Shown: positions 1-9,339 of the stretch, piece by piece
How positions within the stretch are numbered: position 1 is the first letter of the stretch
How the letters are laid out: every line of letters starts with the position of its first letter
NCBI GenBank assembly: GCA_965248715.1
Contig: CBDFKB010000008.1
Location: 62,001 to 126,000 of the forward strand
Direction: 5' to 3'
Origin: CBDFKB01 sp965248715
Lineage (GTDB): Bacteria; Pseudomonadota; Alphaproteobacteria; Rhizobiales; Rhizobiaceae
DNA: 64,000 nt
Translations under genes and position numbers: made by a program
Notes under the pieces: generated by a model
The model's database searches: none
What the model saw: only the letters and a program-made list of their open reading frames with translations
Told to the model about the DNA's origin: nothing

Positions 1-578
1 ATGGTCACATCAAGCGCTGTTGTCGGTTCATCGGCCACCATCAGCGCCGGGTCGCTCAACAAGGCGATTGCGATCACCACCCGTTGCCTGAGACCGCCAG
101 ACAATTCGTGCGGGTAACCGTCCAACCGGGCTTCCGGGGAGGGAACCCGCACCTCGCGCAGTTTTTTCAGCGCCATTGCGCGCGCGTCTTCATAGGAGAT
201 ATCGCGATGGGCCTGCAGGGTTTCGACCATCTGAGTGCCGATCGTCAGCACCGGATTGAGCGTCATCATCGGGTCTTGGAAGATCATCGAAATACGGTCA
301 CCACGAATGGCGCGCATTTCTTCACCGGAAATTTTCGCCAGATCGCGGCCTTCAAACAAAATGCGTCCGTTGGCGATCCGACCGGGCTCGCTGATCAGGT
401 TCAATATGGAAAAAGCGACCATCGATTTGCCGGCCCCGCTCTCGCCCACAATACCGATACGGTCTTCGGCTTCGATCGAGAAATTGACCCCGCGCAACGC
501 CGTCAAGACCCCGTGGCGGTTCGGAAATTCGACCTCCAAATCCTGCACTTCCAATAGGGGCGGGACACTGGCCATCAT
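1..578 (-). CDS. Peptide-type ABC transporter ATP-binding protein (OppD/DppD class), partial
   Basis: Cytoplasmic ATPase that would power import of peptides or related solutes with the two permeases encoded just upstream. Read from the ATG at 578 it shows Walker A GESGAGKS near residue 45, Q-loop FQDPMMTLNP, signature ELSGGLRQR, Walker B LMVADEPT and then ALDVT, where the window ends. About 190 of the usual ~320 residues are visible, so the C-terminal oligopeptide-binding extension is outside. Its ATG overlaps the preceding permease stop by four bases (ATGA), implying coupled translation. Family assignment is firm; the substrate is not readable from sequence. Confidence 0.93.
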   Translation of the reverse strand, partial: MMASVPPLLEVQDLEVEFPNRHGVLTALRGVNFSIEAEDRIGIVGESGAGKSMVAFSILNLISEPGRIANGRILFEGRDLAKISGEEMRAIRGDRISMIFQDPMMTLNPVLTIGTQMVETLQAHRDISYEDARAMALKKLREVRVPSPEARLDGYPHELSGGLRQRVVIAIALLSDPALMVADEPTTALDVT

Positions 579-1495
579 AAATTCTTATAAAGTCGCGGGT
601 TAAGCGCATCGCGCAGCCAATCGCCGAGCAGATTAAGTGAAAAAATCAAAATGATCAGCACCAAGCTCGGGATCATGGTGATCCACCAGGTGCCGGAAAA
701 GATGAATTCAAAGCCGGAGCGGATCAACGATCCAAGCGATGGCTGGGTTACCGGCATGCCAAGGCCGAGAAAACTCAAGGAGGCTTCGGTAATGATCGCC
801 TCGGCGATCTGGACGGTTGAGATTACCAGCACCGGCGACAAGGTGTTGGGCAAAACGTGGCGGAACATAATATGGCCTCGCGGCAGGCCGATCACCCGTG
901 CTGCGTCGACATATTCCTTGCTGCGTTCGGCCAGAACCGACGCCCGGACCGTCCTGGCATATTGTGGCCACTCGGCAATGCCAATGACCAAGATCAGCAT
1001 GACGATTGCCAAATCGTCATATAGCTTGCTGCCAAATGCGGTTTGAAAAACCGCCAGCGCTATGATCGCCAGCATCAGGGTCGATACCGATAATTGGATG
1101 TCCGCCAAGCGCATGAAAAACGCATCGACCCGGCCGCCAATATAGCCCGATACCAGGCCGATGGAGATGCCGAGAACCGCCTGCAGCATAACCGCAAAAA
1201 CGCCAATCAGCAGGGAAATGCCAGTGCCGTATAGGATTGTTGAAAACATATCTCGGCCCTGGTGGTCGGTGCCGAGCAGAAAACGCGGATCGCCGCCTTG
1301 TTGCCAGGCCGGCGGCATTTCGGAATTCATAATATCGAGTTGGGTCAGATCATAGGGATTTTGCGGGGCGATCAACGGCGCAAGGATCGCCAACGCCACC
1401 ATTGTGAACACGACGATTGCGCTCCCCAGCGCCACCGGGTTCCTTTTGAAGCGGTAAAACAAATCCGACTTGAGGAATTGCCTGATCGCGCTCAT
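575..1495 (-). CDS. Peptide-type ABC transporter permease (DppC class)
   Basis: Inner-membrane permease of a peptide/nickel-type ABC importer, 306 residues, usual length for DppC. The start MSAIRQFLKSDLFYRFKRNP is chosen because its ATG overlaps the stop of the upstream permease (ATGA); the open frame continues further upstream only as a shadow. An N-terminal membrane segment follows the cytoplasmic arm (about residues 20-40), and the EAA-type cytoplasmic loop reads EYVDAARVIGLPRGHIMFRHVLPN, shown here in part as DAARVIGLPRGHIMFRHVLP. The end LGDWLRDALNPRL is typical of DppC proteins. Second permease of a four-gene minus-strand operon. Confidence 0.94.
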   Translation of the reverse strand: MSAIRQFLKSDLFYRFKRNPVALGSAIVVFTMVALAILAPLIAPQNPYDLTQLDIMNSEMPPAWQQGGDPRFLLGTDHQGRDMFSTILYGTGISLLIGVFAVMLQAVLGISIGLVSGYIGGRVDAFFMRLADIQLSVSTLMLAIIALAVFQTAFGSKLYDDLAIVMLILVIGIAEWPQYARTVRASVLAERSKEYVDAARVIGLPRGHIMFRHVLPNTLSPVLVISTVQIAEAIITEASLSFLGLGMPVTQPSLGSLIRSGFEFIFSGTWWITMIPSLVLIILIFSLNLLGDWLRDALNPRLYKNL

Positions 1496-2487
1496 CGCTC
1501 GCCTCCGACAATTTTGATGGTCGGATTGATCAGCGCGTAGGTGAGATCGACCAGGGTGTTGGAAACAACAAATATCAGCCCAACGATGATGATGTAGGCA
1601 ATAATCAACGGGGTATCGACACGGTTGACGGCTTCGAGGAACAAGAAACCCATTCCCGGCCACTGAAATACGGTCTCGGTGAGAATGGTGTAGGCGATCA
1701 GTGTGCCGATCTTCACGCCGCCAAGACTGACCACCGGAATGAGCGTGTTTCTTAGCGCATGCACGAACCAAATGCGTCTTGGCGACAAACCCTTGGCCCA
1801 GGCATAACGCACATATTCGCTTTGCAGTACTTCCAACATTTCAGCGCGGATCAAACGGATAAATAGCGGCAGCATGATTGCCGATAGGGCGAGCGAGGGC
1901 AGGACAATGTGTTTCAGTCCATCGGCGGTCAAAAGTCCGGTTTGCCAACCCCAGGGCATCGCCACGGTATCGCCGCGACCAAACGACGGCATCCAGCCAA
2001 GAATGACGGAAAACAGGTAGATCGAGAAAATCGCGGTCAAAAATACCGGCACCGAGATGCCGATAATGCTGATACCCATGATGATCCGGGTGATCCAGCT
2101 ATCACGGTTGATGGCGGTGTAAACACCTAGCGGCACCGAAAAGCCGATAATAATACAGGTCGCGACCAGTACCAATTCGAAGGTTGCCGGAAATTTTTTG
2201 AAGATCACTTCAAGCGCCGGGCGTTTGAAAAAGTACGATGTGCCGAGATCGCCCTGGACCGCATTGGTGATGAAACGACGGTACTGAACCAAGAACGGAT
2301 CGTTTAGGCCCATTTGCTCGCGAAGCGCCTGGCGTTCGGCTTCCGAAACCGATTGGCCGACCAGCTCGCGTAAGGGATCGCCGAGATTATCCTGGATCGA
2401 AAACCCAATCAGACTGATCACGAACATGACCAGCACAGCCTGTACGGATCTGCGAAAAAGGAACGCCGCGAGGTCCGGAGCCTTCAT
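1492..2487 (-). CDS. Peptide-type ABC transporter permease (DppB class)
   Basis: Inner-membrane permease partnering the DppC-class protein, 331 residues. The N-terminus (MKAPDLAAFLFRRSVQAVLV) carries the first membrane helix, followed by the periplasmic loop with DPLRELVGQSVSEAE and RQALREQMGLNDP, the usual DppB layout. The EAA loop is visible as YVRYAWAKGLSPRRIWFVHA followed by LRNTLIPVVS, and the C-terminus ends DLTYALINPTIKI. It lies 70 bp downstream of the binding-protein gene and overlaps the next permease by four bases. Transport of peptides is the family norm; the actual solute is unknown. Confidence 0.94.
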   Translation of the reverse strand: MKAPDLAAFLFRRSVQAVLVMFVISLIGFSIQDNLGDPLRELVGQSVSEAERQALREQMGLNDPFLVQYRRFITNAVQGDLGTSYFFKRPALEVIFKKFPATFELVLVATCIIIGFSVPLGVYTAINRDSWITRIIMGISIIGISVPVFLTAIFSIYLFSVILGWMPSFGRGDTVAMPWGWQTGLLTADGLKHIVLPSLALSAIMLPLFIRLIRAEMLEVLQSEYVRYAWAKGLSPRRIWFVHALRNTLIPVVSLGGVKIGTLIAYTILTETVFQWPGMGFLFLEAVNRVDTPLIIAYIIIVGLIFVVSNTLVDLTYALINPTIKIVGGER

Positions 2488-2557
2488 GGGATCGGTGCCT
2501 GAATTTTGGGAATTTGCGGCGGCGCCAGATAGTCCGGCCCCGCCGCAATTAGAGTGA

Positions 2558-4087
2558 TTACTCGATCACAAGGTCACCGAGATAGGGGAAGTTCATGACG
2601 TTGACCACTGGGTCGATATTGACACCAGAACGTGCCGCCCATGCCAGATCCTGCCAATGCAGCGGTACGAAAGCCGCTTCATCATGCAGGGTCTTTTCAA
2701 TGCCCTGGAGCACCGCGGCGCGCGCCGTGTCATCGGTCATTTTCAGGGTTTTCTCGGTATTTGCGTCGACCGTTGCGTTCGAATACGCGCCTGAATTATA
2801 TTGACCGCGGCCGGTATCGGCGTTCGGCGTCATGGCCAGGAACTCGTAGAAGTTTGCTGAGTCCTCGGTGTCCGAGTGCCAACCGATCATCATGATGTCG
2901 GCAGCCCGCTCGTCGAATTTCGGCCAGTATTGCGCTTTCGGCATTGTCGTCAGATCGACGGTAATGCCGATTTTCGAAAGCATCGCTGCCGATGCTTCGC
3001 AGATCTTGGCGTCGTTCACATAACGGTTGTTCGGGCACATCATCGATATCGACAAACCGTCGCCATAACCGGCTTCGGCCATCAATGCATTGGCTTTGTC
3101 CACATCGAAACGCGGTTTCAAGCTGTCATTGTAGCCAATATAGCCTTTCGGGCTCATCTGGGCTGCGGCGGTACCGAACCCACGCATGATCTTGTCGACG
3201 ATGCCTTCATTGTTGATGGCATGCACGATTGCCAAGCGCACCCGTGCGTCTTTGAACGCTTCCACCCGGTTTTGGTTTAGCTGCAGGGTGATGATCCGGG
3301 TACCCGACTGAGTGATCAGATCAGTGCCTTCGTTAGCGGCAACCCGGTCGAGATCGGTCGGCGGTACCGGGGCGATGAAATCCACGTCACCCGACAACAA
3401 AGCTGCAACCCTAGTAGGAGATTCCTTGATCGGCGTGAACACGATTTTGTCCACGTTACCCGGAGAGGCAGCGTCCCAATAGTCTGGGTTGCGGGCAAAT
3501 TCGACCTTTACTCCCTGCTCACGGCTGGAAATCGTATACGGACCGGTACACGAGATGTTGGTCGAAGCAAAGCTGTTGCCATGTTTGACAATTTCATCTT
3601 TGCCCTCATAGAATTTCGCATCGAGGGGGAAGATGTAGGTGGCATTGTGCAGCACCAGCGGGAAAGGACCGTCGGTGACGATTTCAACCTGATGGTCGCC
3701 AACCTTGTTCATCGCCAGGAACGGCTCGAAAATGCCCTTGAAGTCCGGGCTGCTTTTTAACCGGTTGAAGGTCCAGATTACGTCGTCTGCAGTCATCACG
3801 CGGCCGGAATGAAACTTCACGCCCTGGCGCAGGTCAAAGCGAACGGTGGTTTCGTTGACCCGCTCCCAGCTTTGCGCCAGCCGTGGTTCGAAGCTCAAAT
3901 CCTTTGCCCAACGCACCAGCGGATCACACACCATATGCGACAGCTGTAAGGTGCCACCAGACAATTGCTCGTGAATGTCCAGGGAAACCGGGTCGGCGTC
4001 ATACGCCATTTTCAGGGTTTTGGCTTCGGCGGTGCCGGACAAAGCGGCGGCACACAAACCTGCCAAAAACATATACTTAATATTCAT
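2558..4087 (-). CDS. ABC transporter substrate-binding protein, family 5
   Basis: Periplasmic solute-binding lipoprotein-free receptor of the downstream permease pair, 509 residues. The start at 4087 (MNIKYMFLAGLCAAAL) is preferred over longer reading frames because it gives a clean Sec signal peptide cut after AEA and has AGGAAGAG just upstream. The mature start KTLKMAYDADPVSLDIHEQL, the segment SWERVNETTVRFDLRQGVKF and the C-terminal FVPLHWQDLAWA are typical of SBP_bac_5 proteins (DppA/OppA/NikA class). First gene of the importer operon, so it probably carries the promoter. Peptide binding is inferred from the family. Confidence 0.93.
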   Translation of the reverse strand: MNIKYMFLAGLCAAALSGTAEAKTLKMAYDADPVSLDIHEQLSGGTLQLSHMVCDPLVRWAKDLSFEPRLAQSWERVNETTVRFDLRQGVKFHSGRVMTADDVIWTFNRLKSSPDFKGIFEPFLAMNKVGDHQVEIVTDGPFPLVLHNATYIFPLDAKFYEGKDEIVKHGNSFASTNISCTGPYTISSREQGVKVEFARNPDYWDAASPGNVDKIVFTPIKESPTRVAALLSGDVDFIAPVPPTDLDRVAANEGTDLITQSGTRIITLQLNQNRVEAFKDARVRLAIVHAINNEGIVDKIMRGFGTAAAQMSPKGYIGYNDSLKPRFDVDKANALMAEAGYGDGLSISMMCPNNRYVNDAKICEASAAMLSKIGITVDLTTMPKAQYWPKFDERAADIMMIGWHSDTEDSANFYEFLAMTPNADTGRGQYNSGAYSNATVDANTEKTLKMTDDTARAAVLQGIEKTLHDEAAFVPLHWQDLAWAARSGVNIDPVVNVMNFPYLGDLVIE

Positions 4088-4333
4088 ATCACTCTTCCTG
4101 TTTTTGTCTGATCGCAGGAGATCAAGAAGGTCAGCATATTGACCGGGGGTTGTTTTTACAAGCTGGCTCGGCACCGTTCGTGGGAATTGAAGCGGGAAAA
4201 TTTCAGTCATTTGCGGTATTTGGCACCACACTTGCCGCCATCGTGTAATTTCGCTCTCAAAACCCTGCCAATTGTCGAAGAGATCGTGTCACAGCTTCTT
4301 CGAAACAAATTATCCGCAATTTGCGAAAAGGCG
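4088..4333. other. Intergenic stretch between importer operon and pheT
   Basis: This 246-bp spacer holds the promoter and leader of the minus-strand importer operon near its left side and the 3' flank of pheT at its right. I see no convincing gene, RNA or repeat; the short open frames here are compositionally unlike the neighbours. Confidence 0.5.
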
Positions 4334-6748
4334 CTATCTGCGCAACACGCCGCCGGTTGATTTTTCGACACTGCTGATCACTGCGGAGCTGATGGCCTCG
4401 ATCTCTTCGTCGGTCAAAGTCTTGTCGAGCGGTTGGATCGTGACCTCGAGCGCTACCGATTTGCGGTCGGCGCCAAGGGCAGCGCCCTCGAACACGTCAA
4501 ACACCGACACATCGCGAATGCGCTTCTTGTCAGCACCGCGTGCCGCGCGCAGCAATGTGGCCGCGTCGACCTCGCGGCCGACCACAAAGGCGAAGTCGCG
4601 GTGCACTGCTTGTAATGGCGACAACATCAAAGGCTGCCTGGTGCGGGCCGCTTTGCTCCGTGGTTCGGGAATTGTATCAAGAAATATTTCGAAGCCGGTC
4701 GCAGGCCCTGCTACATTGATTTGTTCCAGGGTCAGAGGATGCAGTTCGCCGAAATGACCGAGCACCAGCTTCGGCCCGAGATTGATCGTGCCCGAGCGTC
4801 CCGGGTGATACCAATCGGGCGCCTGTTGGTTGATTTGCAGTTTGGAGATGTCGACGCCACAGGCTTCCAGCACCGTTAGCGCATCTGCCTTTGCATCATA
4901 CACATCAACCACGGTGGCATTGGCGCGCCAATGCCGGCCGCCGCCATTTGGTCCGCAAGTCGCCTGACGGATGCCGCCGGCGACACGGCGCTGATCGCCC
5001 GGTTCATCGCCAGCAAATGTCGGTGCGACCTCAAACAACGCCACATCCACATTGGCCTGGTCGGCGTTGCGTTGTGCGGCCGCTAACAAACCCGGCAGTA
5101 GGCTCGGCCGCATGTCCGACATGTCGCTGGAAATTGGATTGTCGAGTTCCAATACCCGCGCGCCACCACCAAACGCTTTCGCCTGATGTTTGGCGATAAA
5201 GGTCCAGGTAACCGCTTCCAACATGCCGCGAGTTGCCAACGCCCGCCTTGCCGCGCGATCGCGCACTTGGCCGGTGGTCAATACCTTGGCGCCGACCGCA
5301 CCAGCCGCCGGCAGCGGTTCCGAGACAATATTGTTGACACCGTAAATGCGCATTACTTCTTCGACCAGATCAGCTTTGCCGTGCACGTCCGGTCGCCAGG
5401 TCGGCACCACTACGTCGACCGTACCGGTAGTGCCCGTGACCGTGAAACCGAGCCGTTGCAATATCGACACTGCCTCATGGTCGGGTATGGAAATCCCGGT
5501 CAGGCGGGCGATTTCCGAGATTGGGAAATTAATCGCCAGTTTTGGCACCGGCACACTGCCGGCAATGACCGGTTTGGATATTTCACCACCGCATAATTTC
5601 ACCACCAAATTTGCCGCGTGGTCGAGGCCAGGCGCCATGAAGGCTGGATCGACGCCGCGCTCGAAGCGGTAGCGGGCATCGCTGAGGATGCCGAGATCGC
5701 GGCCGGTGCGGGCGATATTGAGCGGTTCCCATAGGGCTGATTCGACCAGCACATTGACGGTATCGTCGGAGCAACCTGACACTTCGCCACCCATGATGCC
5801 GGCAAGGGATTCAACCCCATTATCGTCGGCGATTACGCACATTTGCGGGGTTAGCTCATATGTTTTGCCATCGAGTGCCAGCACTTTTTCGCCGTCTGCG
5901 GCTCGCCGCACCGCCAAATTGCCGGCCACCTTGTCGGCGTCGAACACATGCAGCGGTCGGCCAAGATCAAAAGTTACGTAATTGGTGATGTCGACCAGCG
6001 CCGAAATAGGTCTAAGCCCGATCGCGCGCAGCCGCTGTTGCATCCATTTCGGCGACTGGCAATTGGTGACCCCGCGCACATAACGCAGGCCAAATGCCGA
6101 GCACAAAGGCTCGGTATCGCCGAATTCAAGCCGTACATCGAGCGGTGAGGCAAAGGTGTCATTCGGCTTGGCGATCATGACCGGCTTGACCTTGCCGAGG
6201 CCGGCTGCGGCCAGATCGCGGGCGATGCCGGCAACCCCAAGCGCGTCCGGTCGGTTCGGTGTGATGCCGATTTGCAATACTGGGTCGGCGAGCCCGGTAT
6301 ATTCCGCGAAATTGCCACCGACCGGCGCATCGTCGGCTAAATCGATAATGCCGTCATGCTCTTGCGACATTTCGAGTTCACGCTCCGAACACATCATGCC
6401 GCAGCTTTCGACGCCGCGTATCGCGGTGACCGCAAGCGTGACATTGATGCCGGGCACATAGGTTCCCGGTGCCGCGAAGGCGCCGATAAGTCCGGCCCGT
6501 GCGTTCGGTGCACCGCATACCACCTGCACCGGCTTGCCGTCGCCCGGATCGACTGACAACACTTTGAGCCTGTCGGCATTGGGATGGGGCTCTGCCGACA
6601 ACACCTTGGCGATGACGAAGGGCGAGAACTCAGCGCGATCGTCAACCGCCTCGACTTCGAGGCCGATCATGGTCAGCATCTCGACAATCTCGTCCAGGGT
6701 GGCGCTGGTTTCCAGATGATCTTTGAGCCAAGACAGGGTGAATTTCAT
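4334..6748 (-). CDS. pheT: Phenylalanine-tRNA ligase beta subunit
   Basis: Beta subunit of the cytoplasmic alpha2-beta2 enzyme that charges tRNA-Phe. The 804 residues match bacterial PheT. It starts MKFTLSWLKDHLETSATLDE, then the OB-fold tRNA-binding domain (about residues 40-150, including VVCGAPNARAG), the B3/B4 editing region, B5 (VDVVVPTWRPDVHGKADLVE), and the C-terminal FDX-ACB anticodon domain (PAVHRDFAFVV-like, read here as QAVHRDFAFVVG). Unusually it is separated from pheS by two genes; its ATG overlaps the stop of the GFA-family gene (ATGA), so the three are translationally coupled. Last gene of the infC operon. Confidence 0.97.
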   Translation of the reverse strand: MKFTLSWLKDHLETSATLDEIVEMLTMIGLEVEAVDDRAEFSPFVIAKVLSAEPHPNADRLKVLSVDPGDGKPVQVVCGAPNARAGLIGAFAAPGTYVPGINVTLAVTAIRGVESCGMMCSERELEMSQEHDGIIDLADDAPVGGNFAEYTGLADPVLQIGITPNRPDALGVAGIARDLAAAGLGKVKPVMIAKPNDTFASPLDVRLEFGDTEPLCSAFGLRYVRGVTNCQSPKWMQQRLRAIGLRPISALVDITNYVTFDLGRPLHVFDADKVAGNLAVRRAADGEKVLALDGKTYELTPQMCVIADDNGVESLAGIMGGEVSGCSDDTVNVLVESALWEPLNIARTGRDLGILSDARYRFERGVDPAFMAPGLDHAANLVVKLCGGEISKPVIAGSVPVPKLAINFPISEIARLTGISIPDHEAVSILQRLGFTVTGTTGTVDVVVPTWRPDVHGKADLVEEVMRIYGVNNIVSEPLPAAGAVGAKVLTTGQVRDRAARRALATRGMLEAVTWTFIAKHQAKAFGGGARVLELDNPISSDMSDMRPSLLPGLLAAAQRNADQANVDVALFEVAPTFAGDEPGDQRRVAGGIRQATCGPNGGGRHWRANATVVDVYDAKADALTVLEACGVDISKLQINQQAPDWYHPGRSGTINLGPKLVLGHFGELHPLTLEQINVAGPATGFEIFLDTIPEPRSKAARTRQPLMLSPLQAVHRDFAFVVGREVDAATLLRAARGADKKRIRDVSVFDVFEGAALGADRKSVALEVTIQPLDKTLTDEEIEAISSAVISSVEKSTGGVLRR

Positions 6749-7170
6749 TTTGCTTTTCCGGGATTGGGTCTGATCACCAGTGTTTCGCGGTGCCGGGGCA
6801 ACCGATCGGCCAGATGCAACCACGGCAATTGCTCACCCGCGTAGCTATGCGCCTTAGGCGGATAACGCTCTGGAGCATCCATGGCTGCGGTGTAGAAAAA
6901 GATGCGTTCCGGCATGCGAGTGTCGCGATAGCCGAATGGCGCGCCACACTTGGCGCAAAACAGTCGCTGCGCTGCACCATTGGCGTAGTTTTCACCTTTG
7001 CCGGTTTGCCAATTCACATCTTGTGAGCAAAACCCGACAAAAGCGACCACCGGCGCCCCGGTCGCCCGTCGACAGTCGTCGCAATGGCAATAGACTGAAA
7101 AATTCGGTGCTGCAGATACACTGAACCGCACGGCTCCACAACGGCACCCGCCTGAATGGACATTCGCCAC
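6745..7170 (-). CDS. GFA-family (CENP-V-like) zinc protein
   Basis: Small cytoplasmic protein of the GFA family, named for glutathione-dependent formaldehyde-activating enzyme; many members have no proven activity. The 141 residues begin MANVHSGGCRCGAVRFSVSA and show the zinc-ligand pattern CRCG, then YCHCDDCRRATGAP, then LFCAKCGAPFGYRD, so all expected cysteines are present. It lies between an unknown gene and pheT inside a translation operon, with 69 bp from the upstream stop and a four-base overlap with pheT. Nothing links the family to tRNA charging; its location may be accidental hitch-hiking or may mean growth-coupled expression. Confidence 0.88.
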   Translation of the reverse strand: MANVHSGGCRCGAVRFSVSAAPNFSVYCHCDDCRRATGAPVVAFVGFCSQDVNWQTGKGENYANGAAQRLFCAKCGAPFGYRDTRMPERIFFYTAAMDAPERYPPKAHSYAGEQLPWLHLADRLPRHRETLVIRPNPGKAK

Positions 7171-7239
7171 GGTTTTAATCCTTATTGCGATTGGTCTTGC
7201 AAGTTAGAGCACCACAAAACCGCATCGCCCAGCCATATA

Positions 7240-7713
7240 TTACGCTTCGGCGTCGGTGCCTTTTTCACGCTCGTCCTTGCGTTTCTTCAATTCGTCGAAA
7301 ATCACGAACCCGACATCGAAATCATCTTCATCATCGTCTTGATCAAGTGGCGCGCGCAGAAAGGTTAAAGCCAAGCCTTCAACATGAACCGCAACCGACA
7401 CTGGTTGGCCGTCGCCGACCAAAACCCCGTCCAGGCGCACCACGTCGCCCTGGCTCGGCATGATGTTCATCACCCGCATTGGCCCGGCGGCGGAAAACGC
7501 CATCACATCCATGCGCTCCTTGGTCGGATCTACCGATTGGCGGAAAGCCATGATGTGGCGGGCAACTTCGGCGGTCACGGCCTCGGCCTGGTTTTCGCAA
7601 CTGGCCTGGTTCCAATCGACCTTTTTCGCGGCGTCAACCTCGCCTTGGCGCAATTGGGCGGCCAGATGGGCATATTTGCCCTTCAACAGCGCCGCGTCTC
7701 CGAAACGGCTCAT
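7240..7713 (-). CDS. Unrecognised acidic-tailed protein encoded between pheS and pheT
   Basis: 157-residue soluble protein that I do not recognise. The start MSRFGDAALLKGKYAHLAAQ at 7713 is chosen because its ATG overlaps the pheS stop (ATGA). It has an alpha-helical N-terminal half with a central segment RMDVMAFSAAGPMRVMNIMP, a beta-rich part (VVRLDGVLVGDGQPVSVAVH), then a strongly acidic run DQDDDEDDFD and a charged tail KKRKDEREKGTDAEA. No signal peptide, membrane helix or metal-binding motif is evident. Coupled translation with pheS indicates a genuine gene whose output tracks the synthetase. Confidence 0.75.
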   Translation of the reverse strand: MSRFGDAALLKGKYAHLAAQLRQGEVDAAKKVDWNQASCENQAEAVTAEVARHIMAFRQSVDPTKERMDVMAFSAAGPMRVMNIMPSQGDVVRLDGVLVGDGQPVSVAVHVEGLALTFLRAPLDQDDDEDDFDVGFVIFDELKKRKDEREKGTDAEA

Positions 7714-8801
7714 GAACTCAACCCTCCAAATAGTGTCGGCATATCGAGCGGGCGAAACCCGTAATGGGTCAGCCAACGCGCATCGGCGTCGAAAAACGCT
7801 CTTAGATCCGGCATACCATATTTCAGCATGGCAATACGGTCGATGCCGATGCCCCAAGCAAAGCCTTGATAAATATCCGGATCGAGCCCGCCAGAGCGCA
7901 GCACATTGGGGTGCACCATGCCGCAGCCGAGGATTTCCATCCACTCCTCGCCCTCGCCGAAACGTATCTCGGCACCGCTACGCTCGCACTGAATGTCGAC
8001 TTCAAGCGAAGGCTCGGTGAATGGAAAGAACGACGGGCGGAACCGCATCTTAACCGCGTCGACTTCGAAAAACGCTTTGCAGAATTCTTCGAGCACCCAT
8101 TTCAAATTGGCAACATTGGCGCTGGTGTCGACCACCAGCCCCTCGAGTTGATGGAACATCGGCGAATGGGTGGCGTCCGAATCACAGCGATAGGTCTTGC
8201 CGGGAATGACGATGCGGATCGGCGGTTTTTGCTGCTCCATGGTGCGGATCTGCACCGGAGAAGTGTGGGTGCGCAGCACTTTGCGGCTGCCGTCTTCTTG
8301 CCGATGAAAGAAGAATGTGTCGTGCATCTCGCGGGCCGGATGGCCTTCGGGAAAATTCAACGCGGTGAAATTGTAATAATCGGTTTCGATATCAGGCCCT
8401 TCGGCGATCGAGAAATCCATATCGGCGAAAATCGCGGTGATCTCGTCGATCACCTGGCTGATCGGATGGATGCGGCCGCGGGTCACGGCGGCTGGGCGCA
8501 CCGGCAAGGTAACATCGGCCCGTTCGGTGGCCAGGCGTTCGGCGATTGCCTGTCGACGCAGCATTTGCCGGCGATCGGCGATTGCAACCGTTACTTGTTC
8601 CTTCAACCCGTTGAGTGCCGGGCCCATTATCTGGCGCTCTTCGGCGCTCATGGCGCCGAGGGTCTTCATTTTAGCGCTCAAGGAACCCTTCTTGCCGAGC
8701 ACGCCAACCCGCACCGCCTCAAGCCCCGCCTCGTCACTGGCGTCGGCGATATGCGAAAGGGTGTCCTCGCTAAGGCGTTGCAGTTCGCTGGTAACGGTCA
8801 T
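7710..8801 (-). CDS. pheS: Phenylalanine-tRNA ligase alpha subunit
   Basis: Catalytic subunit of phenylalanyl-tRNA synthetase, 363 residues. After the N-terminal coiled-coil (residues 1-90, MTVTSELQRLSEDTLSHIAD onward) come the class II motifs: HPISQVIDEITAIFADMDFS, motif 2 region KTYRCDSDATHSPMFHQLEG, and motif 3 GFAWGIGIDRIAMLKYGMPD. FRPSFFPFTEPSLEVDI is the signature just before the active site. The start at 8801 is the first ATG giving the family N-terminus. It follows rplT by 96 bp in the infC operon. Confidence 0.97.
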   Translation of the reverse strand: MTVTSELQRLSEDTLSHIADASDEAGLEAVRVGVLGKKGSLSAKMKTLGAMSAEERQIMGPALNGLKEQVTVAIADRRQMLRRQAIAERLATERADVTLPVRPAAVTRGRIHPISQVIDEITAIFADMDFSIAEGPDIETDYYNFTALNFPEGHPAREMHDTFFFHRQEDGSRKVLRTHTSPVQIRTMEQQKPPIRIVIPGKTYRCDSDATHSPMFHQLEGLVVDTSANVANLKWVLEEFCKAFFEVDAVKMRFRPSFFPFTEPSLEVDIQCERSGAEIRFGEGEEWMEILGCGMVHPNVLRSGGLDPDIYQGFAWGIGIDRIAMLKYGMPDLRAFFDADARWLTHYGFRPLDMPTLFGGLSS

Positions 8802-8897
8802 CGTCAGGGCCCGGTTTGTGGTTCGGTGCCGCTTCGCGCCCTTGATGCCAGTTGACAATGAAAATCAGGCGGCAGGTCGCGCGACACTTCAATGGTG

Positions 8898-9299
8898 TTA
8901 GCGAACGGCTGCCTCAAAAGCACCCTCGGTGGTATCTTTTAGATATTCAAGCGCGGTGCGGGCTTCGCCGACCAGCGCGGCAAAAGCCTGCGGCTCATGA
9001 ATGGCCAGATCCGACAGCACCTTGCGGTCGACCTCGATGCCGGCCTTATTGAGGCCATCGATGAAGCGACCATAGGTCAGGCCGTGCTCGCGCACGGCGG
9101 CGTTGATCCGCTGCACCCACAAAGCACGGAAATTGCGCTTGCGCACCTTGCGATCGCGGTAGGCATATTGCTGGGCTTTTTCGACCGCCTGTTTGGCAAC
9201 CCGAATAGTATTTTTACGGCGGCCATAATAGCCACTGGCTTTCTTGAGTACTTTTTTATGCTTGGCATGGGCGGTAACGCCCCGTTTAACGCGGGCCAT
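8898..9299 (-). CDS. rplT: 50S ribosomal protein L20
   Basis: Large-subunit protein that binds 23S rRNA early in assembly. The 133 residues start MARVKRGVTAHAKHKKVLKK and contain ASGYYGRRKNTIRVAKQAVE and the conserved RNFRALWVQRINAA, which is diagnostic. A slightly longer tail than E. coli L20 (EYLKDTTEGAFEAAVR) is present. It follows rpmI by 40 bp. In many bacteria L20 represses its own operon through the mRNA leader; no such leader can be assigned with confidence here. Confidence 0.98.
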   Translation of the reverse strand: MARVKRGVTAHAKHKKVLKKASGYYGRRKNTIRVAKQAVEKAQQYAYRDRKVRKRNFRALWVQRINAAVREHGLTYGRFIDGLNKAGIEVDRKVLSDLAIHEPQAFAALVGEARTALEYLKDTTEGAFEAAVR

Positions 9300-9339
9300 G
9301 ATCGGGTCTCCTGGAAATGGTTCGGACGGTTAGTCGGGT

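Noticed and set aside
7866..8855. 329-codon plus-strand ORF opposite pheS
   Set aside because: Shadow of pheS in a GC-rich region; the translation resembles no protein family.
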